Assembly (NCBI GenBank): GCA_025355115.1
Contig: JANXLO010000348.1
Coordinates: 1 to 8,278 of the forward strand
Origin: Chthonomonadaceae bacterium
Lineage (GTDB): Bacteria > Armatimonadota > Chthonomonadetes > Chthonomonadales > Chthonomonadaceae
DNA length: 8,278 nt
Direction: 5' to 3'
Shown here: in pieces, positions 1 through 5,956 of the stretch
How positions within the stretch are numbered: the stretch's first letter is position 1
How the letters are laid out: every line of letters starts with the position of its first letter
Translations under genes and position numbers: made by a program
The notes under the pieces: generated by a model
The model's database searches: none
The model's input: only the letters and a program-made list of their open reading frames with translations
Told to the model about the DNA's origin: nothing

Positions 1-767
1 TGACGCTGTCGAAGCGCCTGCCCGGACTGCCGATTACGACCGGGAACTCCTACACGGTGGCGACCGCCATCGAGGGCGCGAAGACGGCGGGGGAGCTGAT
101 GGGTCTGCTGCTTGCCGAGAGCCGCGTCGCCATAGTCGGAGCGACCGGGGCAATCGGGGCCACCTGCGCGGAGATAATGGCCCGCGAGGCGGCTGAGGTT
201 GCGCTCGTCGGGCGCAGTGTCGAGCGGCTTGGGAGCATGGCGGAGCGGCTGAACGCTCAGCGCGGCGCGAAGGTGACGCTGCACACGGATGTGGCGGAGG
301 GCCTGAAGGATGCGGACATCATTATCACCGTGACGAGCGCTGTCGAGGCCGTCATACTGCCGGAGCACATCAAATCCGGCGCGGTGGTCTGCGATGTCGC
401 ACGTCCGCGTGATGTCTCGGTGCGGGTGGCACAGGAGCGGGACGATGTGCTGGTCATCGAGGGCGGCATGGTTCAGGTTCCGGGCGAGATGCACCTGCCC
501 CGCCCCGACAAGCCTGGAAGCGAGTTCTCGTTCGGATTTCCGCCCGGCACCTCCTACGCCTGCATGGCCGAGACGATGATGCTCTCGCTGGATCAGCGCT
601 ATGAGTCGTTCACGCTTGGCAAGGATGTCTCCGTGGCGCAGGTCGATGCGATCAACGAGATCGCCGCTCGCCACGGCTTCGGCCTCGCCGGTTTCCGCTC
701 CTTCGAGCGCGCCGTCGACCAGGAGTACATTGCAACCGTCCGCCGCAACGCCTTCCGCCGCAAGTAA
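1..767 (+). CDS. Long-chain acyl-ACP reductase-like protein (5' truncated)
   Basis: The reading frame is open from base 3 to TAA at 765-767, so the true start lies upstream; the GTG at 57 is internal. About 254 residues are visible, roughly the C-terminal three quarters of a 340-residue family. From memory, it matches cyanobacterial acyl-ACP reductase (AAR) in order: a TTGN(S/T)xT segment (visible residues 12-18), a Rossmann loop VGATGAIG followed by VGRS that suits NADPH, ACMAETM aligned with the cyanobacterial ACFAEAM, and an AINEIAARHGF stretch near the end. The cysteine (codon 561-563) aligns with the residue that forms the acyl-thioester in AAR. The family reduces acyl-ACP or acyl-CoA to a fatty aldehyde with NADPH. 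The C-terminus runs about 20 residues past the usual end and is basic (ends RRK). The next gene starts 55 bases later, possibly in the same operon. Older annotations may call such proteins shikimate dehydrogenase-like. Family assignment is fairly sure; the substrate is inferred. Confidence 0.78.
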   Translation, partial: TLSKRLPGLPITTGNSYTVATAIEGAKTAGELMGLLLAESRVAIVGATGAIGATCAEIMAREAAEVALVGRSVERLGSMAERLNAQRGAKVTLHTDVAEGLKDADIIITVTSAVEAVILPEHIKSGAVVCDVARPRDVSVRVAQERDDVLVIEGGMVQVPGEMHLPRPDKPGSEFSFGFPPGTSYACMAETMMLSLDQRYESFTLGKDVSVAQVDAINEIAARHGFGLAGFRSFERAVDQEYIATVRRNAFRRK

Positions 768-822
768 CCCTCGTTCCTGGCCTGAAACTGGCTGATCATT
801 CACGAAAGCAGAAGGAACGAAG

Positions 823-2070
823 ATGGCAGTGCGCGAGGTGCTGGTGATCGGAGGCGGGGCTGCCGGACTGATCGCTGCAAAGCGGGCGGCGGAGCGCGGC
901 GCTCGAGTCACCCTTCTGGAGAAGAACGACCGCCTGGGAATGAAAATCCTGATCTCCGGCGGCGGCAAATGCAACCTGACTCATGCAGGCTCCATGGAGG
1001 AGCTTCGCGCCGCATTCCGCTCAAGCGAAGCTCGGTTTCTCAAGCCCTGCTTCTACCGCTACACCAACGACGATTTTCTGGACATTGTGCACCGTGCGGG
1101 CATGCAGACCTATGTGCGTCCCGACGGCCGCGTCTTTCCCGTCGAGCCGTCGGATGCGAAGGACGTCGTCGCTGTTCTAGAGCGAGCAGTGCGGCAGGCG
1201 GGCGTCGAGGTTGTCACAGGCGCCGCGGTGAGCGGGCTGATCATCGAGGGCGGCAAGATCGCTGGCGTGCGCATCGGTGAGGAGGCACGGAGGGCAGAGC
1301 GTGTCGTCGTCGCGGTTGGCGGCTCTTCCTATCCGGCGACAGGGACGACAGGCGACGGCTGGCGGTGGGTCGCCGAGGCAGGGCACAAGAACGCGCCGCT
1401 GCGGGCCGCGCTGGCTCCCCTCTATTTGGAGAAGGTCGAGCCTGCATGGTCGGGTATTGCGCTGCGGGACGTGACGCTGAAAGCGCGGACACAGGCGGGA
1501 GGCAAGGAGTATGCGGGCTGGCGGGGAGACCTGCTCTTCACGCACAAAGGACTTTCCGGCCCGTGCGCGCTGGGCATTTCACGGGAGATCGCCGAGAGAA
1601 TGGCGCTGGGACTCGCGTCCGGCGGAGTTCTGGAGGTAGACTTATTTCCGGACACGCCTTTCGAGGCTCTGCAGGCGAAGCTCCAGGCAGAACTGCAAGC
1701 CAGTCCACGTCGCACGGTCGGCAGCATCGTCGGCCACTATGTGCCGGATCGCCTTGCAGTACCGTTCGCGGCGGCTGCCGGAACAGACATGCAGACACGG
1801 GGCGCGCACCTCTCCAGCAAGGCGCGGAGCAAGCTGATTCAGACTCTCAAAGGCTGGCCTCTGGGCGGCGTGAGAAGTGTGCCGCTCGAGCGCGGAGAAG
1901 TGGTGGCAGGAGGCGTCAGCCTCGACGAGGTCGATCCGCAGACGATGGCATCCCGCATCGTGCCCGGCCTCTTCCTGGTAGGAGAGATCCTTGACATTGC
2001 CGGGCCTGTGGGTGGCTACAATCTACAGGCAGCCTGGAGCACTGGCTACGTCGCAGGAGACTGCGTTTGA
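823..2070 (+). CDS. HI0933/YhiN/BaiN-family FAD-dependent oxidoreductase
   Basis: A 415-residue flavoprotein of the usual length for the HI0933 (YhiN, BaiN, RdsA) family. Visible signatures are the dinucleotide-binding GGGAAG at residues 10-15, the ribose-binding Glu33 at the end of the second strand, the family hallmark LISGGGKCN at 43-51, a VGGSSYPATGTTGDGW segment mid-protein, LLFTHKGLSGP in the inserted domain, and GGYNLQAAWSTGY near the C-terminus (397-409) that closes the FAD site. The start is ATG at 823 with AAGGA at 812-816, 6 bases away. Members bind FAD and probably NAD(P)H. The physiological substrate of most is unknown; the BaiN name comes from a gut bile-acid enzyme and should not be carried over. 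It is cytosolic, as no signal peptide is seen. It follows the reductase-like gene by 55 bases with no terminator between, so co-transcription is likely. A hairpin 57 bases after the stop probably ends the unit. Confidence 0.9.
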   Translation: MAVREVLVIGGGAAGLIAAKRAAERGARVTLLEKNDRLGMKILISGGGKCNLTHAGSMEELRAAFRSSEARFLKPCFYRYTNDDFLDIVHRAGMQTYVRPDGRVFPVEPSDAKDVVAVLERAVRQAGVEVVTGAAVSGLIIEGGKIAGVRIGEEARRAERVVVAVGGSSYPATGTTGDGWRWVAEAGHKNAPLRAALAPLYLEKVEPAWSGIALRDVTLKARTQAGGKEYAGWRGDLLFTHKGLSGPCALGISREIAERMALGLASGGVLEVDLFPDTPFEALQAKLQAELQASPRRTVGSIVGHYVPDRLAVPFAAAAGTDMQTRGAHLSSKARSKLIQTLKGWPLGGVRSVPLERGEVVAGGVSLDEVDPQTMASRIVPGLFLVGEILDIAGPVGGYNLQAAWSTGYVAGDCV

Positions 2071-2107
2071 GCTGGACGCCATCCCCTATTTCTCGGTCGA
2101 CTGAAGC

Positions 2108-2120
2108 TTTGTGACACAAA
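2108..2120. promoter_or_regulatory. Short perfect dyad TTTGTG-A-CACAAA
   Basis: Two 6-base arms are exact reverse complements around a single central base, in an AT-richer patch just after the flavoprotein gene and 8 bases before the 2128-2162 hairpin. It has the form of a small operator, or it may be an incidental part of the 3' region. No regulator is encoded nearby, so the role is unknown. Confidence 0.2.
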
Positions 2121-2127
2121 CACAAAA

Positions 2128-2162
2128 CTCCGGCATTCGAAGTAAGTCTCTGAATGCCGGAG
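2128..2162 (+). terminator. Hairpin after flavoprotein gene, probable terminator
   Basis: CTCCGGCATTC at 2128-2138 and GAATGCCGGAG at 2152-2162 form a perfect 11-bp stem with a 13-base loop, 57 bases after the flavoprotein stop. It is preceded by an A-rich stretch (CACAAAA) but is not followed by a U-run, so it is not a textbook intrinsic terminator in the plus direction. Read on the minus strand, the stem is followed by GTTTTGTGTTTG, which is U-rich. The hairpin is certain at sequence level; the terminator role on the plus strand is inferred from position. Confidence 0.55.
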
Positions 2163-2266
2163 CGTCAAGGACAAATCTTGGCCCCACAAACGTCAGACGG
2201 GGGGAGAAGCAAAAAGTTCCCTGGATGTGATCGCGGCCATCAACTCATGATTGCGCGCAAAACGCG

Positions 2267-2295
2267 GGAACGAAACCGCGAGTGCAGTTCGTCAG
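2267..2295 (+). promoter_or_regulatory. Possible ECF-sigma-like promoter of the desaturase gene
   Basis: Between the 2128-2162 hairpin and the desaturase start (2163-2350) there is no convincing gene. The only promoter-like pair I see is GGAAC at 2267-2271 and CGTC at 2290-2293, about 18 bases apart, which resembles the GGAAC/CGTC elements used by extracytoplasmic-function sigma factors. It lies about 55 bases upstream of the start codon. Two short hairpins overlap it: CGCGG/CCGCG at 2263-2280 and GTCAG/CTGAC at 2291-2305. Both elements are short and could occur by chance. No sigma-70 pair with good spacing was found. Confidence 0.15.
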
Positions 2296-2350
2296 TATGT
2301 CTGACAAACCGGTTGGCATTGGATCTGGAAAGCGCAGGAATTAATTGGCA

Positions 2351-3325
2351 ATGGATCAGGTTGAAGCGGCGGAACCCGGCACGACATCTGTGCCGACGCC
2401 GGGTCGCGCAGAGAACGCGTTGCGACAGTTCGGCTGGCTGCTTGTGATGGCAGGCCCGCTGGCATTGACACTCTATTCGGCGGCAGCGCTAACGCGGGGC
2501 AAAGTCTCCTGGGTCTACCCGGTAGCGGCCTTTGCCGCCGCCGCCGTCGCGAACCTCGGGACTACCGCGGGCTACCATAGGATGCTCACGCATCAGGCCT
2601 TCAAAGCGCATCCTGTCGTGCAGTACGCGCTACTCATCCTTGGCGCCGTCGCCGGGATGGGTTCGCCTGTCTGTTGGGCGCAGGATCACCTGCACCATCA
2701 CTCCCATAGCGATACGGAGCACGACCTCCACTCCCCTCATACTCCGCGCTTTCGGGGACAGCTGTTCGAAGGTCTGCGTAAGCTCCTCGACTCGCACATG
2801 GGCTGGATGTTCAGAACTCACGACGTCAAGGTGGGCGCGAAAGCCCGGCAGATAACGGAGATGCCCGCCGCTCAATTCGTGCATCGAACGGCCCTGCTCT
2901 GGCTGCTCGCTGGCCTGCTGCTTCCGCTCTGCTTCGGCTGGAATGCCTTCTTGTGGATAGGGGCCGTTCGGCTCTTTCTCAATCATCACATTACGTGGAG
3001 CGTCAACTCGATCTGCCATCTCTGGGGTCGTCAGCCGTTCAAAAACACGCGCGACAACAGCAAGAACAACGCCATCGTCGGCTTCCTGGCTCTTGGCGAA
3101 GGGTGGCATAACAACCACCATTTCCGCCCCGCCTCGGCACGGCACGGACTCCTGCGAGGACAACTCGACCTCACCTACACACTTATCTGTCTTCTCGAGC
3201 GCTGCAAGCTAGTGTGCAACGTCAAGCGATATGCCGCCTGCCGTGTCTGCCATGACTGGTTCTCGACCGAACGAGGCGGACACACCTCCTGCACGCGCTG
3301 CCAGCAACAAGCTCAGGCCGCCTGA
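2351..3325 (+). CDS. Delta-9-type membrane fatty acid desaturase with C-terminal CxxC pair
   Basis: A 324-residue integral membrane di-iron desaturase that introduces a double bond into an acyl-CoA or acyl-lipid chain, probably at delta-9. The histidine boxes are all present: HRMLTH (76-81), HLHHH (113-117) in a DHLHHHSHSDTEHDLHSP context, and HNNHH (253-257) after LGEGW. The NHH (211-213) and NSICHLWG (219-226) motifs give the further metal ligand typical of stearoyl-CoA/DesC-type enzymes. Hydrophobic spans lie near 28-48, 52-70, 91-110 and 180-210. The C-terminus carries an extra C297xxC300-X13-C314xxC317 tail that looks like a zinc knuckle and is not part of the usual catalytic domain. ATG 2351 is chosen over in-frame TTG 2345 because AGGAA at 2336-2340 is 10 bases from the ATG and only 4 from the TTG. 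Its 280-base upstream gap suggests its own promoter. The gene ends just before a large palindrome. The electron donor is not encoded here. Confidence 0.9.
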   Translation: MDQVEAAEPGTTSVPTPGRAENALRQFGWLLVMAGPLALTLYSAAALTRGKVSWVYPVAAFAAAAVANLGTTAGYHRMLTHQAFKAHPVVQYALLILGAVAGMGSPVCWAQDHLHHHSHSDTEHDLHSPHTPRFRGQLFEGLRKLLDSHMGWMFRTHDVKVGAKARQITEMPAAQFVHRTALLWLLAGLLLPLCFGWNAFLWIGAVRLFLNHHITWSVNSICHLWGRQPFKNTRDNSKNNAIVGFLALGEGWHNNHHFRPASARHGLLRGQLDLTYTLICLLERCKLVCNVKRYAACRVCHDWFSTERGGHTSCTRCQQQAQAA

Positions 3326-3341
3326 CACAATAAGCAATAGT

Positions 3342-3391
3342 TCAACTACGAATGCCTCCAGGCTGATCAGCCTGGAGGCGTTTGTCGTCGA
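3342..3391. terminator. Long inverted repeat, bidirectional terminator between convergent genes
   Basis: The core 3354-3379 is a perfect 26-base palindrome (arm GCCTCCAGGCTGA). The flanks 3342-3353 and 3380-3391 continue the pairing with two mismatches (3344/3389, 3347/3386) and two G-T pairs, giving about 25 paired positions in all. It lies 16 bases after the desaturase stop and 26 bases from the phosphatase stop on the other strand, so it can serve both. Only a weak U-stretch follows on either side (GTTTGT on plus, ATTCGTAGTT on minus). Placement and symmetry support termination; the length is greater than needed for that alone. Confidence 0.75.
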
Positions 3392-3417
3392 TAGCAAGAC
3401 TGTGGTGATCCGTAAAG

Positions 3418-4128
3418 TTACTTGTCTGGGGAGGCGGCGTAGACGGAGGGGTACGTTCGCGCGATCCACGTGCGCAGATCCTGGCCATTGCCGGTGCTGC
3501 GGTAGAGGTCGAAGAAGGTGTCCATGCGGCGTGTTTTCTGAATGGGGAAATGCCCGTATCGCCAGGTCAGCTCCTTGTTCTGCGCTTCAGTGATGGGCAG
3601 GTGGCGATAGAGATGAATGTAGAGGGCGGAGGCCAGGCCCGTGCGGTCGGACCCTGCCTGGCAATGGAGGATGATGGGGTAGCGAGCATGGTCGAAGGTG
3701 TCGATCAGCTTTGTGACTGTCTCCGGGGAGGGCAGGTGCTGTGCGCTGAAGGGGACATTCACATGATCCACGTTATCCTGCGCGCAGACCGCCTCCTCCT
3801 CACGATAGTATCTGTCCTTCTCCGAGCCGCCGCGCAGACTGACGACAGTATGAACTCCATAGCGATGCAGCACGTTGTCTAGTGAGTTGCCTACCAGCCT
3901 CGCGCTCACGCCATCATATCCATTGCCGGTCAGCTGAGCGCTGCGGTAGACGCGCCCCTCATCCACTATCCGCACATTTCCTCCGATGACTCCGATATAG
4001 CTGATGAATCCAAAAAGAGCCAGAAACACGGCAGCACCCCCCCACCGATAGGGGTGGCGTTTTCTTTTGGGAGCAGGAAGCGGAACCGCGGCTTCAAGCG
4101 GGGTTTTCAGATCGGATGGCGGTGGCAT
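3418..4128 (-). CDS. Membrane-anchored CX5R tyrosine/dual-specificity phosphatase
   Basis: A 236-residue protein whose active-site loop HCQAGSDRTG (155-164) gives nucleophile Cys156 and phosphate-binding Arg162 of the cysteine phosphatase superfamily. GRVYRSAQ (58-65) and VVSLRGGSEKDRYYREEE (95-112) are typical of the bacterial branch of dual-specificity-like phosphatases. The N-terminus is proline-rich and basic (KRKRHPYR, 21-28) and is followed by one hydrophobic span (about 29-49). By the positive-inside rule the catalytic domain should lie outside the cytoplasmic membrane. The substrate could be a phosphoprotein, a phosphoinositide-like lipid or another phosphoester; the sequence does not say. 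A general-acid Asp is not obvious by eye. The start ATG has GAGGAG at 4140-4145, 11 bases upstream. It lies 29 bases downstream of the zinc-ribbon membrane protein gene and is probably co-transcribed with it. Confidence 0.88.
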   Translation of the reverse strand: MPPPSDLKTPLEAAVPLPAPKRKRHPYRWGGAAVFLALFGFISYIGVIGGNVRIVDEGRVYRSAQLTGNGYDGVSARLVGNSLDNVLHRYGVHTVVSLRGGSEKDRYYREEEAVCAQDNVDHVNVPFSAQHLPSPETVTKLIDTFDHARYPIILHCQAGSDRTGLASALYIHLYRHLPITEAQNKELTWRYGHFPIQKTRRMDTFFDLYRSTGNGQDLRTWIARTYPSVYAASPDK

Positions 4129-4157
4129 ACAGAGTGGCTCTCCTCAGCACAAAGCGG

Positions 4158-4721
4158 TCAGAGCGGGGGCGGCTTCGGCGGCTCTCGCAGAATGGGGCTC
4201 TCCTCGGCTTTGCGCCGTGCGGCCTCCCACTCCTCTTTCGACACCGTGCCCCCGCTGCGAAGGTGAATTTTGCCGTCCTCACTGACCTTCGGCGGCGCTA
4301 GATCGAGCTTCTGACTCTCCCTTTCCACGGCTCGGCGGGCCGCCGTTTCGACCGGGTCATCGCTCAGGGCACGACGGGCTGCGGAGGGGAGATCCTCGGG
4401 CAGAGAGACGCTGCGATGTGCGCCTGCAACAGCGGTCACCTCGGGGAGTCCGGGCTTTGCCTGTCGCCGAAACACGCCCGAAAGCATGAGCACAGTCAGG
4501 CAGACCAGCAGAGCTACGGCAGCCTGTGAGCTTCTGACCAACCATACGGCGGGCTTGCCTGAGGTGAACGGCTCCATCACAGCGAAACCCCCCGAAGAGC
4601 CGTCAGAGGCCGAGGGCGGCACAAACTGAGTTCGATACTGTCTGCCGCACTGTCCGCAGAATGCGGCGTCCAAAGCGGCTAGTTCGGCGCACTGCGGGCA
4701 CTGTTTTTGAGGCGCGGACAT
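4158..4721 (-). CDS. Zinc-ribbon membrane protein of unknown function
   Basis: A 187-residue protein that I do not recognise beyond its parts. Residues 8-25 form a compact zinc ribbon: CPQC (8-11) and CGQC (22-25). A polar, Ser/Gly-rich linker leads to one membrane span (about 64-83, ending GVFRR). After that come about 100 charged residues, with DGKIHLRSGGTVSKEEWEAA near 149-168 and a proline-rich tail (ILREPPKPPPL). The ribbon is expected in the cytoplasm, as the N-terminus precedes the span without a signal peptide, and the C-terminal part would then be outside. Start ATG 4719-4721 is preferred over in-frame GTG 4728-4730 (see the ribosome binding site entry). It leads a likely two-gene operon with the phosphatase, so a scaffolding or regulatory link to that enzyme is possible, but this is inference only. 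Confidence 0.72.
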   Translation of the reverse strand: MSAPQKQCPQCAELAALDAAFCGQCGRQYRTQFVPPSASDGSSGGFAVMEPFTSGKPAVWLVRSSQAAVALLVCLTVLMLSGVFRRQAKPGLPEVTAVAGAHRSVSLPEDLPSAARRALSDDPVETAARRAVERESQKLDLAPPKVSEDGKIHLRSGGTVSKEEWEAARRKAEESPILREPPKPPPL

Positions 4722-4729
4722 GGTGGCCA

Positions 4730-4734
4730 CCCCT
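4730..4734 (-). promoter_or_regulatory. Ribosome binding site that fixes the zinc-ribbon gene start
   Basis: On the minus strand AGGGG lies 8 bases before ATG 4719-4721. The alternative in-frame GTG at 4728-4730 overlaps this motif and has no good site of its own, so the ATG is the better start. Confidence 0.5.
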
Positions 4735-4752
4735 GTTTCAAGTCTGTAAAGT

Positions 4753-4776
4753 GGGGCAGAAACGCATTTCTGCCCC
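4753..4776 (-). terminator. Hairpin between thuA-like gene and zinc-ribbon gene
   Basis: GGGGCAGAAA (4753-4762) and TTTCTGCCCC (4767-4776) pair perfectly over 10 bp with a 4-base loop. On the minus strand the stem is followed by ACTTTACAG, so the U-tract is weak. It lies about 70 bases after the ThuA-like stop and about 30 bases before the zinc-ribbon start. It could terminate the first gene or act as an attenuator in the leader of the second. No clear promoter is visible between the two genes. Confidence 0.6.
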
Positions 4777-4845
4777 CATCTCTCCCGGAAATCCGCCCGT
4801 CACTGCAAGGATGGTTGGGGCGGGTTCGGCTATTCGTTGCTTTGC

Positions 4846-5781
4846 TTAAGGGACGGCGGGCAGCGGCGCGCTTGGCTTCGTGGAGCTCTTGGCGAGACCA
4901 AGCGCGAAGCGGATGCCGCCCGTGATGTGCTGCTGATAGAACGCATCCCGCCACATCTCATCCCGATGCCCCAGCTCCGTGTAGAAGACGCGGCCCTCGC
5001 CGTAGGACTTCACCCAGGAGATGAGATGCTCGCCGGGCTTGTTCGCGTCCGCGCTCCCGTCATTGGGATACTTGTCAGTAGAGAGAAGCACGTGAACTTT
5101 CGTTCGGTCGTTGTTCTTGAGCAGGTAGATCTCGTCGTAGGCTTTCCAGACGATGTTGGCCTTCGGATCGGTGACCACGAGCGTGTTTTTGGTCAAATCC
5201 TGTTTCGCATCCGAGGAGATCCCTTTTGCCGCGCGCACCAACGGGCGAGTTGCAGCGCTCCGGGGATCCTGCACATATGCGTCGATGGCGCACTGCGCAT
5301 GGTGGGTCAGGAACTCGCCGCCGAGCATATCGATGTAGGCGGATATCTCGCCGGGCTTCTGGCCAGGCCATTCGTGGAGGGTGTCGCTGCCGGAGTGCAT
5401 CGCGGCGAAGCCATGCCCCGCCTTAATGTAGTCGAGAAAGCCCTGCGGATCGGGCAGAGGCAGTATCCCGGTCGTGTTGGCAAAGACCACAGCATCGTAC
5501 TTTTTGAGAGCGTCGGGCGTCATCTTTGCCTTCATATCGTCGTCCGTGCGCACAAAGTCAGTGTCCCAATCGCCCGTGCTGTCGCCTAGCTTCTGGATTG
5601 TCTCTTCAGCGACGGGGATGCTTCCATGACGGAAGCCTTTCGTTACCGTCACGACGAGCAGGTGCTTTTTGGCCTTGGCGGTCTGCGAGGCCTGCGCTCT
5701 GTGGGTCGTCAGCACCGTAGCCGAAAGCGTGACGGCGGTCACCGCAAGTGTCGCGACAAGCATTGTGTTTCGTATCTTCAT
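4846..5781 (-). CDS. Secreted ThuA-like domain protein
   Basis: A 311-residue exported protein of the ThuA (trehalose utilisation) family, which has a glutamine-amidotransferase-like fold. Residues 1-31 are a Sec signal peptide: MKIRN, a hydrophobic stretch, then RAQA before Ser32 as a signal peptidase I site. There is no lipobox. The mature domain begins KKHLLVVTVTKGFRHGSIP (38-56) and continues with YDAVVFANTTG (95-105). GHGFAAMHSGSDT (122-134) lies where class I amidotransferases have their nucleophile elbow; no Cys is present, so amidotransferase activity is not expected. It ends with the family-typical SYGEGRVFYTELGH (259-272) and HITGGIRFALG (285-295). The biochemical role of this family is poorly known; links to sugar metabolism rest on ThuA of rhizobia. 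ATG 5779-5781 is chosen because GGAAGGA (5794-5800) precedes it by 12 bases, while the in-frame ATG at 5800-5802 overlaps that site. It is probably transcribed from the 175-base gap upstream. Confidence 0.86.
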   Translation of the reverse strand: MKIRNTMLVATLAVTAVTLSATVLTTHRAQASQTAKAKKHLLVVTVTKGFRHGSIPVAEETIQKLGDSTGDWDTDFVRTDDDMKAKMTPDALKKYDAVVFANTTGILPLPDPQGFLDYIKAGHGFAAMHSGSDTLHEWPGQKPGEISAYIDMLGGEFLTHHAQCAIDAYVQDPRSAATRPLVRAAKGISSDAKQDLTKNTLVVTDPKANIVWKAYDEIYLLKNNDRTKVHVLLSTDKYPNDGSADANKPGEHLISWVKSYGEGRVFYTELGHRDEMWRDAFYQQHITGGIRFALGLAKSSTKPSAPLPAVP

Positions 5782-5810
5782 CGAGTGTTCATATCCTTCC
5801 ATGCGAAGCG

Positions 5811-5838
5811 TCTATACAACGAAAAGGGCTGCTGTTCA
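5811..5838 (-). promoter_or_regulatory. Weak sigma-70-like promoter candidate for the thuA-like gene
   Basis: On the minus strand TATAGA (5816-5811) resembles a -10 element and TGAACA (5838-5833) a weak -35 element, 16 bases apart and about 30 bases before the start codon. The -35 match is 4 of 6. The rest of the gap 5782-5956 holds only small hairpins such as GATGG/CCATC at 5881-5895 and no convincing gene. Confidence 0.25.
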
Positions 5839-5956
5839 GTCTTCCGATCTTAGGTGTGAGGCGCGCCCGTCATCGATGCTGATGGTCTGCCCATCGAAAT
5901 GGATCAAGAGGCTGAACAATATCCTATTATTGCACATTCCTTCGGGCAGCTCTCGG

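Noticed and set aside
122..469. Possible shikimate dehydrogenase reading of the first gene
   Set aside because: The Rossmann part is similar, but the TTGN segment, ACMAE cysteine motif and C-terminal RHGF stretch match acyl-ACP reductase better.
1365..1994. 209-codon plus-strand frame inside the flavoprotein gene
   Set aside because: Its composition is Arg/Gly-rich, and the overlapping flavoprotein frame is strongly supported by motifs.
2154..2447. 97-codon plus-strand frame spanning the leader and the start of the desaturase
   Set aside because: It begins inside the hairpin, has no ribosome site and no familiar motif, and overlaps the desaturase start in another frame.
3209..3593. Two opposing open frames that share an identical 16-residue peptide
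   Set aside because: The identity follows directly from the palindrome at 3342-3391. Neither frame has other support.
4837..5589. 250-codon plus-strand open frame opposite the thuA-like gene
   Set aside because: The minus strand carries a signal peptide and clear ThuA motifs here. The plus frame has no domain signature.
5836..5937. 33-residue minus-strand small frame (includes HFDGQTISIDDGRAS) between the M42 and thuA-like genes
   Set aside because: The peptide looks protein-like, but AAGGA touches the ATG with no spacing and no homology is recognised, so it is too weak to call.
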